Of a stretch of 64,000 bases of DNA, positions 25,101 through 37,757 are shown in pieces. Source of the DNA: Chamaelirium japonicum (taxonomy: Eukaryota; Streptophyta; Magnoliopsida; Liliales; Melanthiaceae); NCBI GenBank assembly GCA_947650365.1, contig OX393550.1:101273472-101337471 (forward strand). The letters are read 5' to 3'. Each line of letters starts with the position of its first letter. Position 1 is the stretch's first letter. The position numbers and the translations under genes are program-made. The notes under the pieces were generated by a model. It was given only the letters and a program-made list of their open reading frames with translations, had not been told where the DNA came from and ran no database searches.

Positions 25101-28100
25101 TTCTACCCTTGTCACTAAGGCATTCAAGCAGGGTCCATAGGTTCAGGTGCCTTAATGATCTTTATCCTCGGATGTTGAGGCTCTGAGGATATTACTATAT
25201 ATATTTTTGAATGCTGGTGCCGCAAGGGTGAAGACATTTTCCCCTATCCTTGGCCAGCCCCGCACACAGATAAGAAATGATCTCCATCATTCTCAATCAC
25301 GCTAGTGAAATACTTTTAGGCATTATTATTCCAATTGCACACACTTGACTACCCTCCCTTGAGGATGGAATTTGCCCCAACCTAGGGGACAAGTCATGGC
25401 TCTACTCAAGGGTTAGGATGATGCCCCATGTCCTGCATTTTTTATGCATCTACAATTGTATGGGGTACACCTTGAAAACTTGTCCGACTTCTGGCGGTGA
25501 TCCAGCTATGGTGTCTTGTATTGTGAACACCCAATCTCCCACTTCGGCCACTTGGCTGGAAGCCTCAATTCCCACGGATGATGATATTTTTGGACCATGG
25601 CTGCAAGTTGTGTTGGATATAATATAAAACTTAATTACCTACTCCTCTTAACAAACAAAACTAGTTGGCTAAGTGGCTAATAAGGTCGATTTTAAGAGGG
25701 TTTTATTTTTGACAAAGGTCAAGGGATCAAACCTTGGCCTCAACCATTCTTTTACAATCTCCCGCCAAGTTTAGTCCCATATCGATAAGGGGAAGAGACA
25801 CTAGCTTGTTTATAAGGGTAGTTCATCCAAGAGGATGGTAAAGATCTCATGGGCCTGAGGCCTCACACACCACACACGCGCGCACGCCGAGCCAGGCCGG
25901 GCCCGTGGTCCTTGGCTCATGTGGACGCGAATGGGTTTCTGGTAGGATTTTGTTGGGTTATTCTTTTTGGGCTTCAAGTCATTGGGCTGGACTTGTTGTT
26001 TCCCCTAGAATCAGCCATCATCATCTCGCCACCTGAAGCCACTCAAATGGTCATCATTGTGACAGCGGGCAACCTCCCAACGATAATGTCGCGCAACAGC
26101 CTATCCACGTTAGCCGCTACCTTGAGCCACTCCGCTCCCCCTGTCAACAGCTACTAAAATAGATTATCTCAAGGCCTATTAAATGCCCTGAGCCTCAGCC
26201 ATTCAAACCAGTGAGAAAACCAGAGCCTTATCTTCTTCCTCTTTTTCTGCCATTGTTGAACCAGTGAGCTCTGAGAGAAAAATCCGAGAGCAGTTCTTCT
26301 AACCTCTTCAAATCTCAGGGTGATTTTCTGACCTGATTTGAAGAGGAGATCCTGTTTTCATTTTTGTTTTTCGGATTTGAGTACAAGCTAAGTTCGTTTT
26401 GTTCCCACGGAGTCGTGCCGACAGGGGAACTCAAAGGGTCGTTGTATCTCTAAGATCGGAAGCCGGGAGCTCAGCACCGAGGAGGGCAAATCCAATCTTA
26501 GGACAACGTCTTGCGCCTCGACCCAGGCTATTTCCTCTCCCTTCATCTCCATACATTCATGTGCTAAATTAGTTATTCTATGTTGTTCTACTACTACTGG
26601 AATTATATTTTCTATCTAAACATTCCATGCTGTAATCCATCTAAATAAATTAGCCATTGATTAAAACTGAATTGTTGTTGTTGCTGAAATTTGGAGTCAT
26701 CAAACATAGTTTACATCATTTTATTTGATAGCCCTCTAAATTTGATATTTGCAAATCATAATAGTCATCTTAATTTATGTTTTAGCAATTTATAACCAAC
26801 AAGTTGTTCACACATCTTTGCGATAGATCTCCTCCTCCTCCTCGACGGATACCATTCCTCCACGAGGATGATGTAATTAAGAGCGTCCACCTCAGTTGCT
26901 CAAGTCACAGGTCCGGGATGTACTTGAGACTCCCTCTAGGCCACAGGGTGCTTTGGGGTCTTGGAGAAAGGCGGATGGACCGGTCCAGGGATTAGGTTCT
27001 CGCTATGAAGTCCTGGATTCTTTCATTGAGGATGACATTGGGAACCCACCTTTATGGGTGTGCAGTTGTTTCAATCACGGCACAACCTTCTTCCTCCTCG
27101 TTGCAAATTTCTCGACCTGACTGGCTTCATGGGCACCTGTCCTCACCATCCTATGCTACTCAGCCACATGACACCATTCCATCCCAGTGGGGGTCCTCGA
27201 GGGAGCCTCATACCCGCTTGCCATTGGATCCAGTTCCTTTATCACTTCCCCAGTGACTCCACTCAGGTTCTTGGCCAAGAGATGACACATCACGAGCTTG
27301 TTGCACAGGTCTCTCGCGCATTGGAACATGATTCTAAAGAGAGCACCAGGGATGACATTGCTCAAAGTTTTGATGAGGAGGATCTTCCTTTAGGGGCTTT
27401 CGATTTGGGGGACAATGTGCTTGCGAAACTACGTCAATGTAGTCAATGGCTGACCTACCTTAGGTCCAGGGGGGACTCAAGACCCCCCCCCCCCCCCCTC
27501 ACTTTAGGAAAAAATTAAAGATTTTATACATATTTCACAAGTCTGTATGTTGGTGTTGGCTTCAATTTTTTTACCCGACTCTAAACGATATTGTAGAGGC
27601 TTACATGAGGATTTCAACGTCTTCGTAATCACTAAATTTCGATGAAAAATTAAGAAGATACGAAGCGTTGGCTTCGGCTTTAGTTCCCATATCTTCTCAT
27701 CTCATTCACTGTGTGTACACGGAATTTTCATGGGTCTCAGTGTTAGGACCATAGCAATAAATCGATTTGGTTGAAAGGACGATCAATACGATGGTTTTGC
27801 ACTAGGTCTCTCTCAAAAAGATGCATTTACTGCAAGCCCCTCCGTTGGCTTTTTCTATCCGTTAACTGACAAAACTGCCCCCTAATACTAAAATCACAAT
27901 TTTTACTCTTCACTGCAACAAAGAGTAACAATCTGCACTGTCGAAAATGCTACTCTTTATTATTGAAATTTTACTTTTTTGCTACTGCTAAAGCATCTCT
28001 TTGTCATCCTTATCGCTATAGAAGGTCTGTTATAAAGACCTACCACCAATTTGTCCAAATTTTTTTACTGCGAAGTGTTTTTGGTCCAGATGCTAAGTGA

Positions 28101-29320
28101 GCTATCTAGACCGTTTATGGAAGAATAGAGAGCCGTCTGATTATACTTTACACACAATCATGACTCGTGCACCGCACTATTACCCGGCCTTTCTACATAC
28201 AATCAGATTGCACCCTTTTTTCCTACATATTAGGGAACGGTCCAGATGCCCAATGTAGCATCGTAGCAAAAAACCATCCTTGTGTCCGCCACTTATTTAA
28301 GTGAACGCTTGGGGACCGTTGGATCAAGGTTTGATTCAGCGGCTATAGCTCTTCAAGGGTTAATACCAAGCCTTTTAGTGTGGGTTTCGGTTTGGGGGAA
28401 AAATATAAGAAAGAGATATATAGAAGGGGCTGCAGAGCAGAGACATAGAAGCACAGCTAGAGGTTTCCCTTCTTTGCCTTGATAGTTTTTTGAGTGTGAA
28501 GGAAGAAGGGAGGAGGGTCTCTTGTTGACGATCCTTGGGAGTTGAGGGATAAGAGTAGCTGGCACAGTTTTTGTTGGTGGAGGAGTCGTTTGGGTGTGCT
28601 ATTTTCTTGCCGTCATCATAGTGAAGTTCGGCTATGCTCCAAGCTCATCTCGGCTTTTAACCAAGCTTCATGTAATTCAACTTCAACTTAGTTTAACCAA
28701 GCTTTATGTTATTTCAAAAAAAAAAAAAAAAACGAGGACTCCGATTGTTATTCTCGACCGGCAAGACCAGCCAATTATAGCCCCAGACATTTTAAGGACT
28801 CCAAGGACTCGATGGAAGGGAAGGGACGCTGTCACGCTATCAGACAAAGCTTCCGATTCAAGACATCAATGGCAATTACTTTTTAATGTTTATGCCCCAT
28901 TTGAGAAAAAATTCTGGGTCCGCCACTGAATGTAGTAAGAAGAAGGGTGTCCCCACCTTTCAGTTGGCCATTGTGCAAGCTCCAATGAGAAAATCCAGGA
29001 AATAATTGACTACGGATCTTGTTGCTCTTTCGCTTTTTTACAGATTGGTGCGGACTTACCCTTATAAGTCCCTTCCACTTGCCTTCTAATTTCATCAACT
29101 TATTGCTGATGAGTTGTGATCGCAGAGTCCTGCATAAAAATCAACCTTGAATTTGTTAACCATCTCAGTTTCATTGTTTCTTTCATGTATTTTCTGTTTT
29201 TAGGGGTGCTTTTGTGTCAATTCTTCTTCCTAGAGTGTAGAGAAACTGTTACTAGAATGTGGGTGTCATGTAGACATGTCAACATATAAAAAACAGACTG
29301 GATCGGGCTATATCCATGCA
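22168..29320. other. Long intergenic stretch without a convincing gene
   Basis: No gene I can support in about 7 kb. Items seen: TATA-like and AT-rich sequence at 23130-23300 that could be a solo LTR on minus (weak); a frame at 25418-25627 with a cysteine-poor zinc-knuckle-like block and FGPWLQVV, faintly like the end of plant L1 ORF1 (weak); a tRNA-like block near 25665-25750 (GGCTAAGTGGC ... GGATCAAACC) that could be a SINE head; C17 at 27482-27498; ACTGTAGC/TGCTACT repeats at 27890-28000; A-rich run at 28715-28731. Frames at 26804-27518 share no recognised motif. Confidence 0.4.
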
Positions 29321-29461
29321 TGTTAATGTATAGAGATTGATCGGGTTTTATGTATAGTCGGTTCGGGTTCATGTGTGATTAATGTACATATATATTGGGC
29401 TTTAGTCCCTCAATAGAGATTTTTTCCATTCTCTCCAAACCCTAGCCGTCATCTCCTAACA
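29321..29461 (+). repeat. 5' LTR of the copia element
   Basis: 141 bp, starting TGTTAATGTATAGAG and ending CATCTCCTAACA, and abutting the primer-binding site. It matches 40914-41007 closely over the first 94 bases. The 3' copy then runs into flanking sequence, so its last about 47 bp are lost. Confidence 0.88.
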
Positions 29462-29499
29462 TGGTATCAGAGCTCTAAGGTTCTCTCGCGCGCCGACGG

Positions 29500-30561
29500 T
29501 GACGATGGCAACCATCTTTGGCTCCGATCTCCCCCTGTTCCCTTCGGCCCCGATCTCTCTCCTCCGGTCCCTCCAGCCTCCACCCCGCACCCTCCGGCAG
29601 CCCACAGCACCACCCCACTCTACCCACGGTCCCTCCGGCCTCCTCCTCACTCCCTCCGGTAGCTCGTAGCACCACCAACCCCTCCCTCTGGTCCCTCCGG
29701 CCTCCCCTCTACTCCCTCCGGCATCCCGCAACACCCCCGGCCTCCATCTGCACCCGCCACCCCCTCCTGCCGCCCCCTCCCCTGTCCTCCTGCAGCCTCC
29801 CACCCCCTCCTCTGTTCTCCTACAGCCCCCCCCGCCTCCTCCCCTGCCCTCCTGCAGCCCCCCGCCCCCCCTCCACCCATTTCCCCTACCAACCTGCAGC
29901 CCCTCCCCCCTCCTCTCCCCTTCTGCAGCCCCCCCACCCCCCCCCCCCCCCCCCCCCCCCCCCCGCCCCTCCCCTGCCCTCCTGCAACCCTCTCCCCTGC
30001 TCTCCTACAACTCCTCCACCCCTGCCCTCCTATAGCCCCCCACCCCCCTCCTCTGCCCTCCTGCAGCTCCCCCGTTCCCTCCCCCGACCTCCTCTTCCCA
30101 CTACAGCCCATCCCCCTGGCCTTCTTCCTCCATGGCAGCCCCCCCCCCCCCCCCCCCGCCTTCTCCTCCACCGTCGGCCCCCCTCCAACCCATCTCCTCT
30201 GTACCGGACTGCCCAGGTCCTCCTCTGTGCCGGCTCACCCCCGTACTTCAGGGGTATGGCTTCCTACAGCAACTCTCGACTCCCGTACTGCCTGCACAAA
30301 GTAGCTGATCATCGAGTCCCTTTGTCTTCTCGTTTTGATGGTATTCTCGGGCCACATCCCTCCACCACGTCAGTCAAACATGGACGTCGTCAGGGTCCCC
30401 TTCGCTATGATGGCGGGACTGCTGCTGCCGCTGATTTCTCTATTCCAGCACCACCTGTCACCGCTCTTGCTCAGCCTCGGCCTTACTTCAACCGTCTCCA
30501 GTGCCTAGAGGAGTTACTGTTTCGATACCTCGCCTCTACCAGCTCTTCAATAGATCACATC
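29500..30561 (+). pseudogene. Copia gag/protease region, proline-rich and degenerate
   Basis: Downstream of the primer-binding site is an extended C/T-rich tract (about 29540-30230) with runs of up to about 24 C. It translates as low-complexity proline and serine in a 374-residue frame (29518-30642). The end of that frame (from about residue 245) is less repetitive, but I recognise no gag motif. If the gypsy insert is bridged through its ACATC duplication, the frame continues into ...TAPLIFDSG near 38430, which resembles the copia protease active site (x-DSG-A). The long frame itself is mostly a product of base composition. Confidence 0.5.
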
Positions 30562-31177
30562 TGTGGGGGGAAATTTCCGAGCCGCCTTGATCGAGAATCC
30601 CACCCCACAGCCTTGATTGAATTTGATGGTTTGTTGAGTTAGAGAGATGGAAGAGTAGATAAAGAGAGTAAAGAGAGATGACACAATGATTGGTGACGGA
30701 GTTCGGTCTTACGACCTATGTCTCCGGGCGAGAGGTGCCACCTGATCTTCACTATAATTTGAGTAAATGATGGGTGAGCATTCTCTTGACAGGCCAAGAG
30801 AAGCTTCGTACAGTGGGGTTGCACGGAGCAACTAGAAGAGAACAAGAAGGGGATAATTGAGCTCTAGCACTTGCTCTGGAATCGTCCTCCTCTCATTGAA
30901 TGACCAACCAACCCCTCTCCTGGATGCCTTGGGGGTCCTTTTATAGCGTAGGCACGTGCCCGATATGGCAGTGATGACGTGGCGATGATGACGTGGCACT
31001 GGTTCTGGGCCTCCTTGCTGGGCCCTTATTGGGCCGTTGTTCGGGCCCAATAAGGGGGAGGGCTTGATCTGCGAGCCCCGTAGAGTGGGCCCATGAACCC
31101 GGGCGGGCTTACCCACTTGAGCCGTTGCGCGGGCCCATACCGCTCTGATCCGGTCCGGTACAATTTTTGCACCCACA
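30562..31177 (-). repeat. LTR of gag-only element (3' LTR in element sense)
   Basis: 616 bp. On minus it starts TGTGGGTGCAAAAATTG and ends CCCCCCACA. A minus-strand TATAAAAGG (about 30937-30945) is the likely U3/R promoter. It is the same length as the other LTR. Confidence 0.93.
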
Positions 31178-31304
31178 GTTATCCCCTCCCAGTTGGGTCA
31201 GGACCCCCGGGGTCGGCTGTGATTCCATGGTGCAAACGCCTTAGGATTCTGGCATGGTTGGCAAGGGCCGTCGGTGTCGCGGTTCGTATTAGCAGAGTCT
31301 CCTT

Positions 31305-31565
31305 CTGCCGATGCCGAGACCTTTTTGGCGCGAGCCTAAAAGTCTCGGTTTTGCAAGTGGGCGTTTCCGAAAAAACAGTGCGTTTTCCAACCGAGTGGAT
31401 ACCGAGAGGGTACCGAGACCCTTTTGGTGCAAGCCAAAAAGTCTCGGTTTTGCAAGGGGGTGTTTCCGAAAAAGCAGTGCGTTTTCCGACTGAGAGGATA
31501 CCGAGACCCTTTTGGCTTTTCCCGACCGAGAGGATGCCGAGAGGATACCGAGACCCTTTTTCCTT
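31305..31565. repeat. Direct repeats around ACCGAGACCCTTTTGG
   Basis: The blocks CCGAGACC-TTTTGG and AAAAGTCTCGGTTTTGCAAG, then TTTCCGAAAAA-CAGTGCGTTTTCC, recur at about 31313, 31412, 31500 and 31549, with a unit of about 87-99 bp and partial last copies. It lies inside the gag-only element near its 3' LTR. Confidence 0.8.
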
Positions 31566-32434
31566 CTCTGTTTCTTTTTCTATTTCTCTGCTTCTTTCCT
31601 TTCTTTGCTTGACTGTTTCCTTTCTTTGTTTCCCCTTTTTTTTTTTTCTTCACACATGAAAGCCTGGCTTGGTAACGGGAGCCGCATATGTCCGTGGATA
31701 CTTGATATGGTAATCATCGATCTCACCTGCCGTCTAATTGGCCATGGGTGGTCATCACCATGCCCTTGTTGTCGTTGATTGGGCCACACCAATGGTGGAT
31801 CGATGGTCATGGCCATACCCATGGTGGCCGGATTGATAGCCATGCTTGCTATCTGGTTGCAGAAGAGGATGGAGACGGGCTAATGGCCGCCCCCTTCTCA
31901 TAGTTTGTTGCAAATGAAAGAAGGGGCAGAGGGTTTGAGCCCCTCCTCCACCTTGTTGCTGTATTGAGTAGAAACAAAAGAAGGGGGTTGGGAGAAGATC
32001 TGTTGCCGGCCGATCGAAGGCGCTGGTGAGCTTTGATCGGGAGAGAGCAAGAACCCAAAAGTCAAACCGTGATCCTCTGGACTGGGTGCCCCTACTTCAA
32101 TAGGCCCGTGTGAGTCGAGACCGTTGATGCCTTGTTGAAAGAAGAGAGGAGAGGAAACAATCATTTCCGTTGATGATCTAGTGTTTGCTGTTTGGTGGAG
32201 TTGAGGGATAATTTGTTACTATCTTGAAACTGATAACCCATACAGGCCCACGTGAAGGTAGGATAGAGTTTTCTTTTTTTTTTTTAATCCCGTGGGATCC
32301 AACACCTAATGAGCCATCACCGGCCTGTGCTTTGCGCGTCCCCCCTCCTCTCGGTCCTTGTGAAACTGAGGGGAGCGGCTATTGCTGAATCCTAGACCCC
32401 CCTCCCATGAGGTGTTGTTGATGCCAACGCATCT

Positions 32435-32790
32435 CTCATCTCGGTTTTATGACGAAACCGAGGGATGGGCTACTGATGGTGTGCCGTCACCCCCTCCCCA
32501 CTCGGTTTTTGTGCGAAACCGAGAGGGGGCTTCTTGTTGATGCCGACACACATCCCCTCCCCATTCGATTTTTGTACGAAACCGAGAGGGGGTTTCTTGT
32601 TGATGCCGACACCCCCCTCTCTTTTTTTTTGCGAAACCGAGATGGGGGGCTGCTTGTAGCTGATGCCAACACCCCCTCCCCTCTTTTTTTTTTTTTTTGC
32701 GAAACCGAGATGGGGGGATGCTTGTAGGGTGCCGTCACCTCCTCCCCACTCGGTTTTTGTGTGAAACCGAGGGGGCTTGTTGATGCTGAC
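32435..32790. repeat. Irregular tandem repeat (CTCGGTTTTTGTG / GAAACCGAGAGGGGG)
   Basis: About six units of roughly 50-70 bp. Each has CCCCTCCC(A/C)(C/T)TC, then a T-rich stretch, GCGAAACCGAGA, and GGGGGCTTCTTGTTGATGCC. Variable T-runs cause length differences. Inside the gag-only element, in non-coding sequence. Confidence 0.8.
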
Positions 32791-33259
32791 ACCCCATTAT
32801 TGGGGCTGCTAGAAGAGGCCAAAAAGTGTCGGTATTGAAAATAGTGTGTTTTTTGAATTTCAGCCCCATTTGAAACCGACACTTTTTCGGTAAAACACTG
32901 GTGCGCGGGAATGTCGGCGAGGGACAATGCTATATTCGAGGGGGTTTCTTAGAGATAATCTAGGATGACGCCGCATGATGGCCGACCGGTCTTCACTCAA
33001 TGTATTACCGTACCTGGTTACTGTATTCACCAGGTACTACGGTCACGTGAGGGTGTTGACTTGGCCAGGATCAAGGAAGCACCATTTTATCCCGTGTTAC
33101 CCACCGTCGACTGCACCAGTGTGGAGACACGCACTGACAGAGTCAGACCAACCACCCCCTGACCGGTTTGGAACCGTTAGTCGTCGAAAAAAGGTGATGG
33201 TCAGTGACAATCTGATGCTTGGACTTTTGATCGAATGCCAATACGTCGGCGACGACGTC

Positions 33260-34750
33260 TCGGACTTTGTCTTCGAATGCCAAGGGCTGGGCCTTGGGCT
33301 TGTAGAGTGCCAAGGCGTTGGTCGCCTCGAACTTTGTCTTCAAGTGCCAAGGGCTGGGCCTTGGGCTTGTAGAGTGCCGAGGCGCTGGTCACCTCGGACT
33401 TTGTCTTCGAGTGCCAAGGGCTGGGCCTTGGGCTTGAAGAGTGCCGAGGCATTGGTCACCTCGACTTTGTCTTCGAGTGCCAAGGGCTGGGCCTTGGGCT
33501 TGTAGAGTGCCGAGGCATTGGTCACCTCGAACTTTGTCTTCGAGTGCCAAGGGCTGGGCCTTGAGCTTGTAGAGTGCCGAGGCATTGGTTGCCTCAGCCT
33601 ATGTCTTCGAGTACCAAGGGCAGGGCCTTGGCTTATAGATTGCCGAGGCATTGGTCACCTCGGACTTTGTGTTCGAGTGCCAAGGGCTGGGCCTTGGGCT
33701 TGTAGAGTGCCGAGGCATTGGTCACCTCGGATTTTGCCTTCGAGTGCCAAGGGCTGGGCCTTGGGCTTGTAGATCGAGTGCCGAGGCATTGGTCGCCTCG
33801 GCCTATGTCTTCGAGTACCAAGGGCAGGGCCTTGGGCTTATAGATTGCCGAGGCATTGGTCACCTCGGACTTTATCTTCGAGTACCAAGGGCTGGGCCTT
33901 GGGCTTGTAGAGTGCCGAGGCATTGGTCACCTCGGACTTTGTCTTCGAGTGCCAAGGGCTGGGCCTTGGGCTTGTAGAGTGCCGAGGCATTGGTCACCTC
34001 GGACTTTGTCTTCGAGTGCCAAGGGCTGGGCCTTGGGCTTGTAGAGTACCGAGGCATTGGTCACCTCGACTTTGTCTTCGAGTGCCAAGGGCTGGGCCTT
34101 GGGCTTGTAGAATACCGAGGTATTGGTCACCTCGGACTTTGTCTTCGAGTGTCAAGGGCTGGGCCTTGGGCTTGTAGAGTGCCGAGACATTGGTCGCCTC
34201 GGCCTATGTCTTCGAGTACCAAGGGCAGGGCCTTGGGCTTATAGATTGCCGAGGCATTGGTCACCTCAGACTTTGTGTTCGAGTGCCAAGGGCTGGGCCT
34301 TGGGCTTGTAGAGTGCCGAGGCATTGGTCACCTCGGATTTTGTCTTCGAGTGCCAAGGGCTGGGCCTTGGGCTTGTAGATCGAGTGCCGAGGCATTGGTC
34401 GCCTCGGCCTATGTCTTCGAGTACCAAGGGCAGGGCCTTGGGCTTATAGATTGCCGAGGCATTGGTCACCTTAGACTTTATCTTCGAGTGCCAAGGGCTG
34501 GGCCTTGGGCTTGTAGAGTGCCGAGGCATTGGTCACCTCGGACTTTGTCTTCGAGTGCCAAGGGCTGGGCCTTAGGCTTGTAGAGTGCCGAGGCATTGGT
34601 CACCTCGGACTTTGTCTTTGAGCGCCAAGGGCTGGGCCTTGGGCTTGTAGAGTGCCGAGGCATTGGTCACCTCGGACTTTGTCTTCGAGTGCCAAGGGCT
34701 GGGCCTTGGGCTTGTAGAGTGCCAAGGCATTGGTCACCTTGGACTTGGTG
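33260..34750. repeat. 67-bp tandem array, about 22 copies
   Basis: The unit contains CTTCGAGTGCCAAGGGCTGG, GCCTTGGGCTTGTAGAGTGC and CGAGGCATTGGTCACCTCGG. The unit length of 67 is not a multiple of three, so the same peptide series appears in all frames on both strands, giving many overlapping open frames of about 60-180 residues. A variant unit (GTACCAAGGGCAGGGCCTTG with GCCTATGTCTTCGAG) recurs at about 33595, 33800, 34200 and 34400, which implies a higher-order repeat of a few units. No real protein is inferred. Confidence 0.95.
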
Positions 34751-34811
34751 CATGTCAAAGCGGCGACGTCTGCCTTGGACTTATTCTTATCGCCTCGGAT
34801 AAGTATAGTTG

Positions 34812-35806
34812 ATAGTTTAGCTTGACCTGGATTGTCAGGAGCATTTTTATCTGACTTTCACCTTGAAAGGGCGTAGCCGAATTGCCTTCGAACTTCCGAC
34901 TTGAATGGGTGGAATCGAAGGTCTTTGGTTGACCTGGGTTACCAGGAGCTTTTTATCGGACTTTAGCCTCGAGAGGGCGTAGCCGAATTGCCTTCGAGCT
35001 TCCGACTTGAACGGGCGGAATCGAAGATCTTTGGTTGACCTGGGTTGCCAGGAGCCTTTTATCAGACTTTAGCCTCGAGAGGGCGTAGCCGAATTGCCTT
35101 CGAGCTTCCGACTTGAATGGGCGGAATCGAAGGTCTTTGATTGACCTGGGTTACCAGGAGCTTTTTATCGGACTTTAGCCTCGAGAGGGCGTAGCCTAAT
35201 TGTCTTCGAGCTTCCGACTTGAACGGGCGGAATCGAAGGTCTTTGGTTGACCTGGGTTGCTAGGAGCCTTTTATCGGACTTTAGCCTCGAGAGGGCGTAG
35301 CCGAATTGCCTTCGAGCTTCCGACTTGAATGGGTGGAATCGAAGGTCTTTGATTGACCTGGGTTGCAAGGAGCCTTTTTATCGGACTTTTGCCTTGAAAG
35401 GGCGTAGCCGAATTGCCTTCGAGCTTCCGACTTGAATGGGCGGAATCGAAGGTCTTTGGTTGACCTGGGTTACCAGGAGCCTTTTTATCAGACTTTAGTC
35501 TCGAGAGGGCGTAGCCGAATTGCCTTCGAGCTTCCGACTTGAATGGGCGGAATCGAAGGTCTTTGGTTGACCTGGGTTGCTAGGAGCCTTTTTATCGGAC
35601 TTTAGCCTCGAGAGGGCGTAGCCGACTTACCTTCGAGCTTCCGACTTGAATAGGCGGAATCGAAGGTCTTTGGTTGCCCTGGGTTACCAGGAGCCTTTTT
35701 ATCGGACTTTAGCCTCGAGAGGGCGTAGCCAAATTGCCTTCGAGCTTCCGACTTGAATGGGCGGAATCGAAGGTCTTCGGTTGACCTGGATTGCCAGGAA
35801 CCTTTT
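34812..35806. repeat. 106-bp tandem array, about 9 copies
   Basis: The landmark GACCTGGGTT occurs at 34931, 35037, 35143 and 35249 and then at similar steps, giving a period of 106-107 bp. Units contain TCGGACTTTAGCCTCGAGAG, GGCGTAGCCGAATTGCCTTC and GACTTGAATGGGCGGAATCG. It lies between the 67-bp array and the end of gag in the gag-only element. Confidence 0.95.
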
Positions 35807-35985
35807 TTTTTTAATGCCTTAATATGGTGGAATCGAACTTCGAGAGATTTGATTTTAAGAAAAAAGAGATACTTTATTGATACAACAAAGTAGCGGTTAC
35901 ACTTTTTCAGAAGTTGTCCAGCGGACGTTACGATTATGCATCCATGTATTACATTGACTTTCTTTCTCCACTGCTGCTGCCTTTC

Positions 35986-37638
35986 CTACTCTCGACCTGG
36001 TTTCTTATTAGCGAGGTAGCCATCGAGCCGCCCTTCTTGGATCAGGTCTTCGATGTGATGCTTTAGCTTCCGACATGTAGAGGTTGGGTGGCCATGGCTG
36101 CGATGAAACTCACAGTAGGCTGTCGTATCTCCCGCCTGGTCGGAATTTGGAGGGAGAGGCTGTGGCCACTTGCAAAAGGGCTCGTTCTGCAAGTAGGCGA
36201 AGATGTCTTCAATAGAGGTGTTCAGCTCAGTGAACACCCTTTGCTCCCTTGGAGTTCGCCTCTTTTCTGCTGGAGGGGCTTTCGGATCTTCATTGTACCT
36301 TTTGGCCTGGGCCTTTTGGTCGGACGCAGCATGGGCAGACTTCATGTAGCGTATTTCATTCGAAGCTTCATCATCTTTCTTATGTCGGGAGTCACGAGTC
36401 TCGCGAGGCTCGCGTAGTCTTCTGGCCTGCTGATTGTCTTCCACCTCTATCTCCCGCTGTACGCGCTTGAATATTGCCTCTAAGGTACTGGGAGGATACC
36501 GGATGAAGTCGGTGTAGACGTGGAGCTCTGGTCGGATAGCATTCTGAAATGCCAGCATGATGGCCTCCTCATTATGGGACCGACCGGTGAGCTCAGAGTG
36601 CTCATTATAAAACCTCATCGTGAAGCTCCTTAGAGACTCATTGGAGCCCATCTTCAGCCGGTAGAGTGTATCCAGCTTCTTTTCCGGCTTTAAGTTTAGC
36701 CGGTAATGGTCCATGAAGAGTTCAGCCAATTCTTTGAATGTGGTCACCGTACCAGTAGGTAGTGTGTAGTACCAGTCGAGGGCAGGTCCCTCGAGGCTTC
36801 CCGCAAACATACGGCAAAGAACATGGTTCTCATACTCGTAGGGCGTCAGGGCCTGCTTGTAGGCTAGGATATGGAGAGCAGGGTCTCCCTGGATGCAGTT
36901 GAACTTTGGTAGGCTCGGTGTTCGCCAACCCATAGGAAATGGTGTTGCAAGAACCTTGGGATGCAGTGGCCCTATCGAGGTGATTAGCTGCCTACGGTCT
37001 TGATGACGGCGTCCCACGTCGGCAGTATGTCTTAGTCGGTTGAGCAGCTCACGGGCATCTGTTGCTTTCGTGTGCAAAGGGATAGAATGTCTAGTAGACC
37101 CTGTTGACTGAGGTGATCCTTCTCCGTGATAGCTGGGCGCACCGTTGACGTCGAGGCGATCCCACACCGTTTGCCTTGGTGCTTGCATGGATACCTGACG
37201 CATCTCGATACGCGGCACATGTGGTTCTTCAAGATGATGACTCATGGCTGGGCAAGTCCTTGGTTGGTCTTCATCAGTAGCTAGAGAGTTGTGGGCCACA
37301 ACCCCCGCTCTTTCAGCCGCCTCCTTTAGGGAATCCCTCTCTTGCTCGAGGGCCGTATTCTTCTTGAGGAGATTTAGCAGCTGGAAATCAGCAGCCGAGA
37401 TCTCGTATGTAGCCTGAGGCTTGCTCCCTTGAATAGTGTGTTCTTTGCCAGATCGACGCCTCGGGGATGACGGGTCTCGCTGATCACTGTGCCCTTCTGG
37501 ATATCTGCCTTGCGGCCCTAGCCGCTCCCGAACATTTCTTCGATTGGTTGCAACCGAGACTTCTTATTCTTCTTCGATCAGCATATCGTTTGTTCGTTCA
37601 GCACCCGCCTTTGGTGGGTTGGTGCTGGCCTTCACCAT
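35986..37638 (-). pseudogene. gag: Retrotransposon gag of the gag-only element, one in-frame stop
   Basis: This encodes a capsid-like retrotransposon gag polyprotein of about 550 residues. The ATG at 37638 lies about 120 bases inside the primer-binding site. The frame is broken once, by TAA at 37564-37566 (codon 25), and is then open to 35986. A central Retrotrans_gag-type region reads FKELAELFMDHYR, then LYRLKMGSNESLRSFTMRFY and AFQNAIRPELHVYTDF. Near the C-terminus YCEFHRSHGHPTSTCRKL forms a CHHC-like zinc-binding knuckle typical of gypsy gag. A short coiled-coil-like stretch (LLNLLKKNTALEQERDSL) precedes the main domain. If the stop is a recent mutation, translation could restart only at downstream codons. 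No polymerase gene follows. Confidence 0.88.
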
Positions 37639-37757
37639 CGAGCGTGTTGATGTCGGCGTGATGAAGGCGTTGATGTTGATTTGGATGAGGACTTGTGGCT
37701 CATCACCGCAAGTTGAATAGGAGTCGGTAGAGGTGTGGGTAAGACCTCTAACGATAT

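Noticed and set aside
25418-25627. Possible plant L1 ORF1 zinc-knuckle end (CIYNCMGYTLKTCP ... FGPWLQVV)
   Set aside because: The knuckle spacing is wrong and nothing upstream resembles the DUF4283 domain. Too weak to annotate without a profile search.
29518-30642. 374-residue proline-rich protein on plus
   Set aside because: It is a C/T-rich low-complexity tract inside the copia element, and its end runs into the gypsy LTR across the insertion site.
33260-34750. CRISPR-like array of regular repeats, or a family of short proteins (FVFECQGLGLGLVECRGIGH type)
   Set aside because: The repeats are contiguous 67-bp tandem units without unique spacers, and the peptides appear in all frames because 67 is not a multiple of three. 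They lie inside a retrotransposon.
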